DNA of 62,123 nucleotides from Spirochaetaceae bacterium (GTDB lineage Bacteria > Spirochaetota > Spirochaetia > Treponematales > Breznakiellaceae), in assembly GCA_031281945.1 (NCBI GenBank), contig JAITER010000027.1, forward strand, positions 1 to 62,123. Reading direction: 5' to 3'. Positions within the stretch are counted from its first letter, which is position 1. Every line of letters starts with the position of its first letter. The notes beneath the pieces were generated by a model, which worked only from the letters and a program-made list of their open reading frames with translations, was not told the DNA's origin and searched no databases. Positions 61,957-62,123 of this stretch are shown here, in pieces. The position numbers were made by a program, and so were the translations under genes.

Positions 61957-62123
61957 ATGGACGTTAATGAAAGGTTAAAGTGTATCGACGGCCTCAAAAA
62001 CGAACTCGACGGGCGCCGTCCTTTGTCCAGGGAATTGATGACGGGGTTGAAACAATTATTTGATGTGGACTTTACATACAATTCAACGGCGATAGAAGGA
62101 AACACTTTTTCATTTCAAGAAAC
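61957..62123 (+). CDS. Fic-family protein, N-terminus only
   Basis: The frame runs off the window end. Reading MDVNERLKCIDGLKNELDG, then DVDFTYNSTAIEGNTFSF, it matches the N-terminal helix block of Fic proteins, where the S(T/A)xIEGN motif lies before the catalytic HPFxxGNGR region (outside the window). Fic enzymes add AMP or other groups to proteins. ATG 61951 and 61939 are in-frame alternatives; 61957 is chosen because the predicted +1 falls there and no Shine-Dalgarno is seen. Confidence 0.75.
   Translation, partial: MDVNERLKCIDGLKNELDGRRPLSRELMTGLKQLFDVDFTYNSTAIEGNTFSFQE

Noticed and set aside
61738-62105. two minus-strand ORFs of 69 codons near the right end
   Set aside because: One lies in the tandem repeats of the intergenic element, the other is antisense to the Fic gene; neither has a ribosome site.

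Overview
The window reads as chromosomal DNA of a spirochaete, most likely a Treponema or close relative. The basis is the gene content (a FliR export protein, many lipoproteins and signal-peptide beta-barrel proteins, a rplU-prp-rpmA-obg cluster, an MFS-HEAT fusion, vWA Bat proteins) and the mixed GC-rich coding and AT-rich promoter DNA. This is inference from the sequence alone. No transposase, integrase, rRNA operon or CRISPR array was seen.

Layout. 1-646: a minus-strand glycosyltransferase-like gene broken by a run of 16 G (C on the coding strand), probably phase variable and shown here in the OFF register. 840-4146: gap, then obg, rpmA, prp and rplU, all leftward. 4423-6441: a DEDDh exonuclease and an FGGY sugar kinase. 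6476-9122: a lipoprotein, rpsI and rplM. 9197-13000: an MFS-HEAT fusion, tRNA-Leu and two paralogous outer-membrane-type proteins. 13285-16421: parA, parB, rnhB and a phosphopantetheinyl transferase. 16477-19385: tRNA-Lys(UUU), Hsp20, a TolC-like protein and repeat elements. 19930-25111: an ArsR-type metal sensor, a Zn/Cd-type P-ATPase, malic enzyme and a MOSC-MogA fusion. 25259-30431: ptsN-like, secG, a GLUG-type lipoprotein, a TPR protein and ispG.

30705-37477: a leftward four-gene operon from one strong promoter. It encodes an N-acylglucosamine-2-epimerase-superfamily protein, a DJ-1/PfpI protein, a GH13 amylase-type enzyme and a second DJ-1/PfpI protein. It looks like a dedicated glucan or sugar-carbonyl module and is one of the best candidates for an undescribed system. 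37928-39880: a radical SAM protein, a tiny membrane protein and a HAD phosphatase. 40060-45296: an ABC exporter with a large extra domain, translationally coupled to three Bat-type proteins (two with vWA domains). 45435-47920: a membrane protein with repeated winged-helix-like units, an isolated fliR and tRNA-Lys(CUU). 47972-55724: trpF, recG, lipoproteins, a beta-barrel protein, an SPFH-like protein and a sugar-binding protein. 55922-61203: a copper-handling cluster (CopA, DUF2318 protein, a small Cys-rich ORF, and an HMA-SafE-cupredoxin fusion). 61401-61494: a selenocysteine tRNA. 61957-end: the start of a Fic-family gene.

Two patterns cut across the window. First, related intergenic elements (about nine sites) share a two-hairpin plan, a conserved linker and a conserved CTCTAT tail, while the stem sequences differ but stay self-complementary. 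Second, about eight genes lack a Shine-Dalgarno sequence and carry a -35/-10 promoter whose predicted +1 falls on or next to the start codon, which suggests leaderless transcripts. Other genes have clear Shine-Dalgarno sequences.
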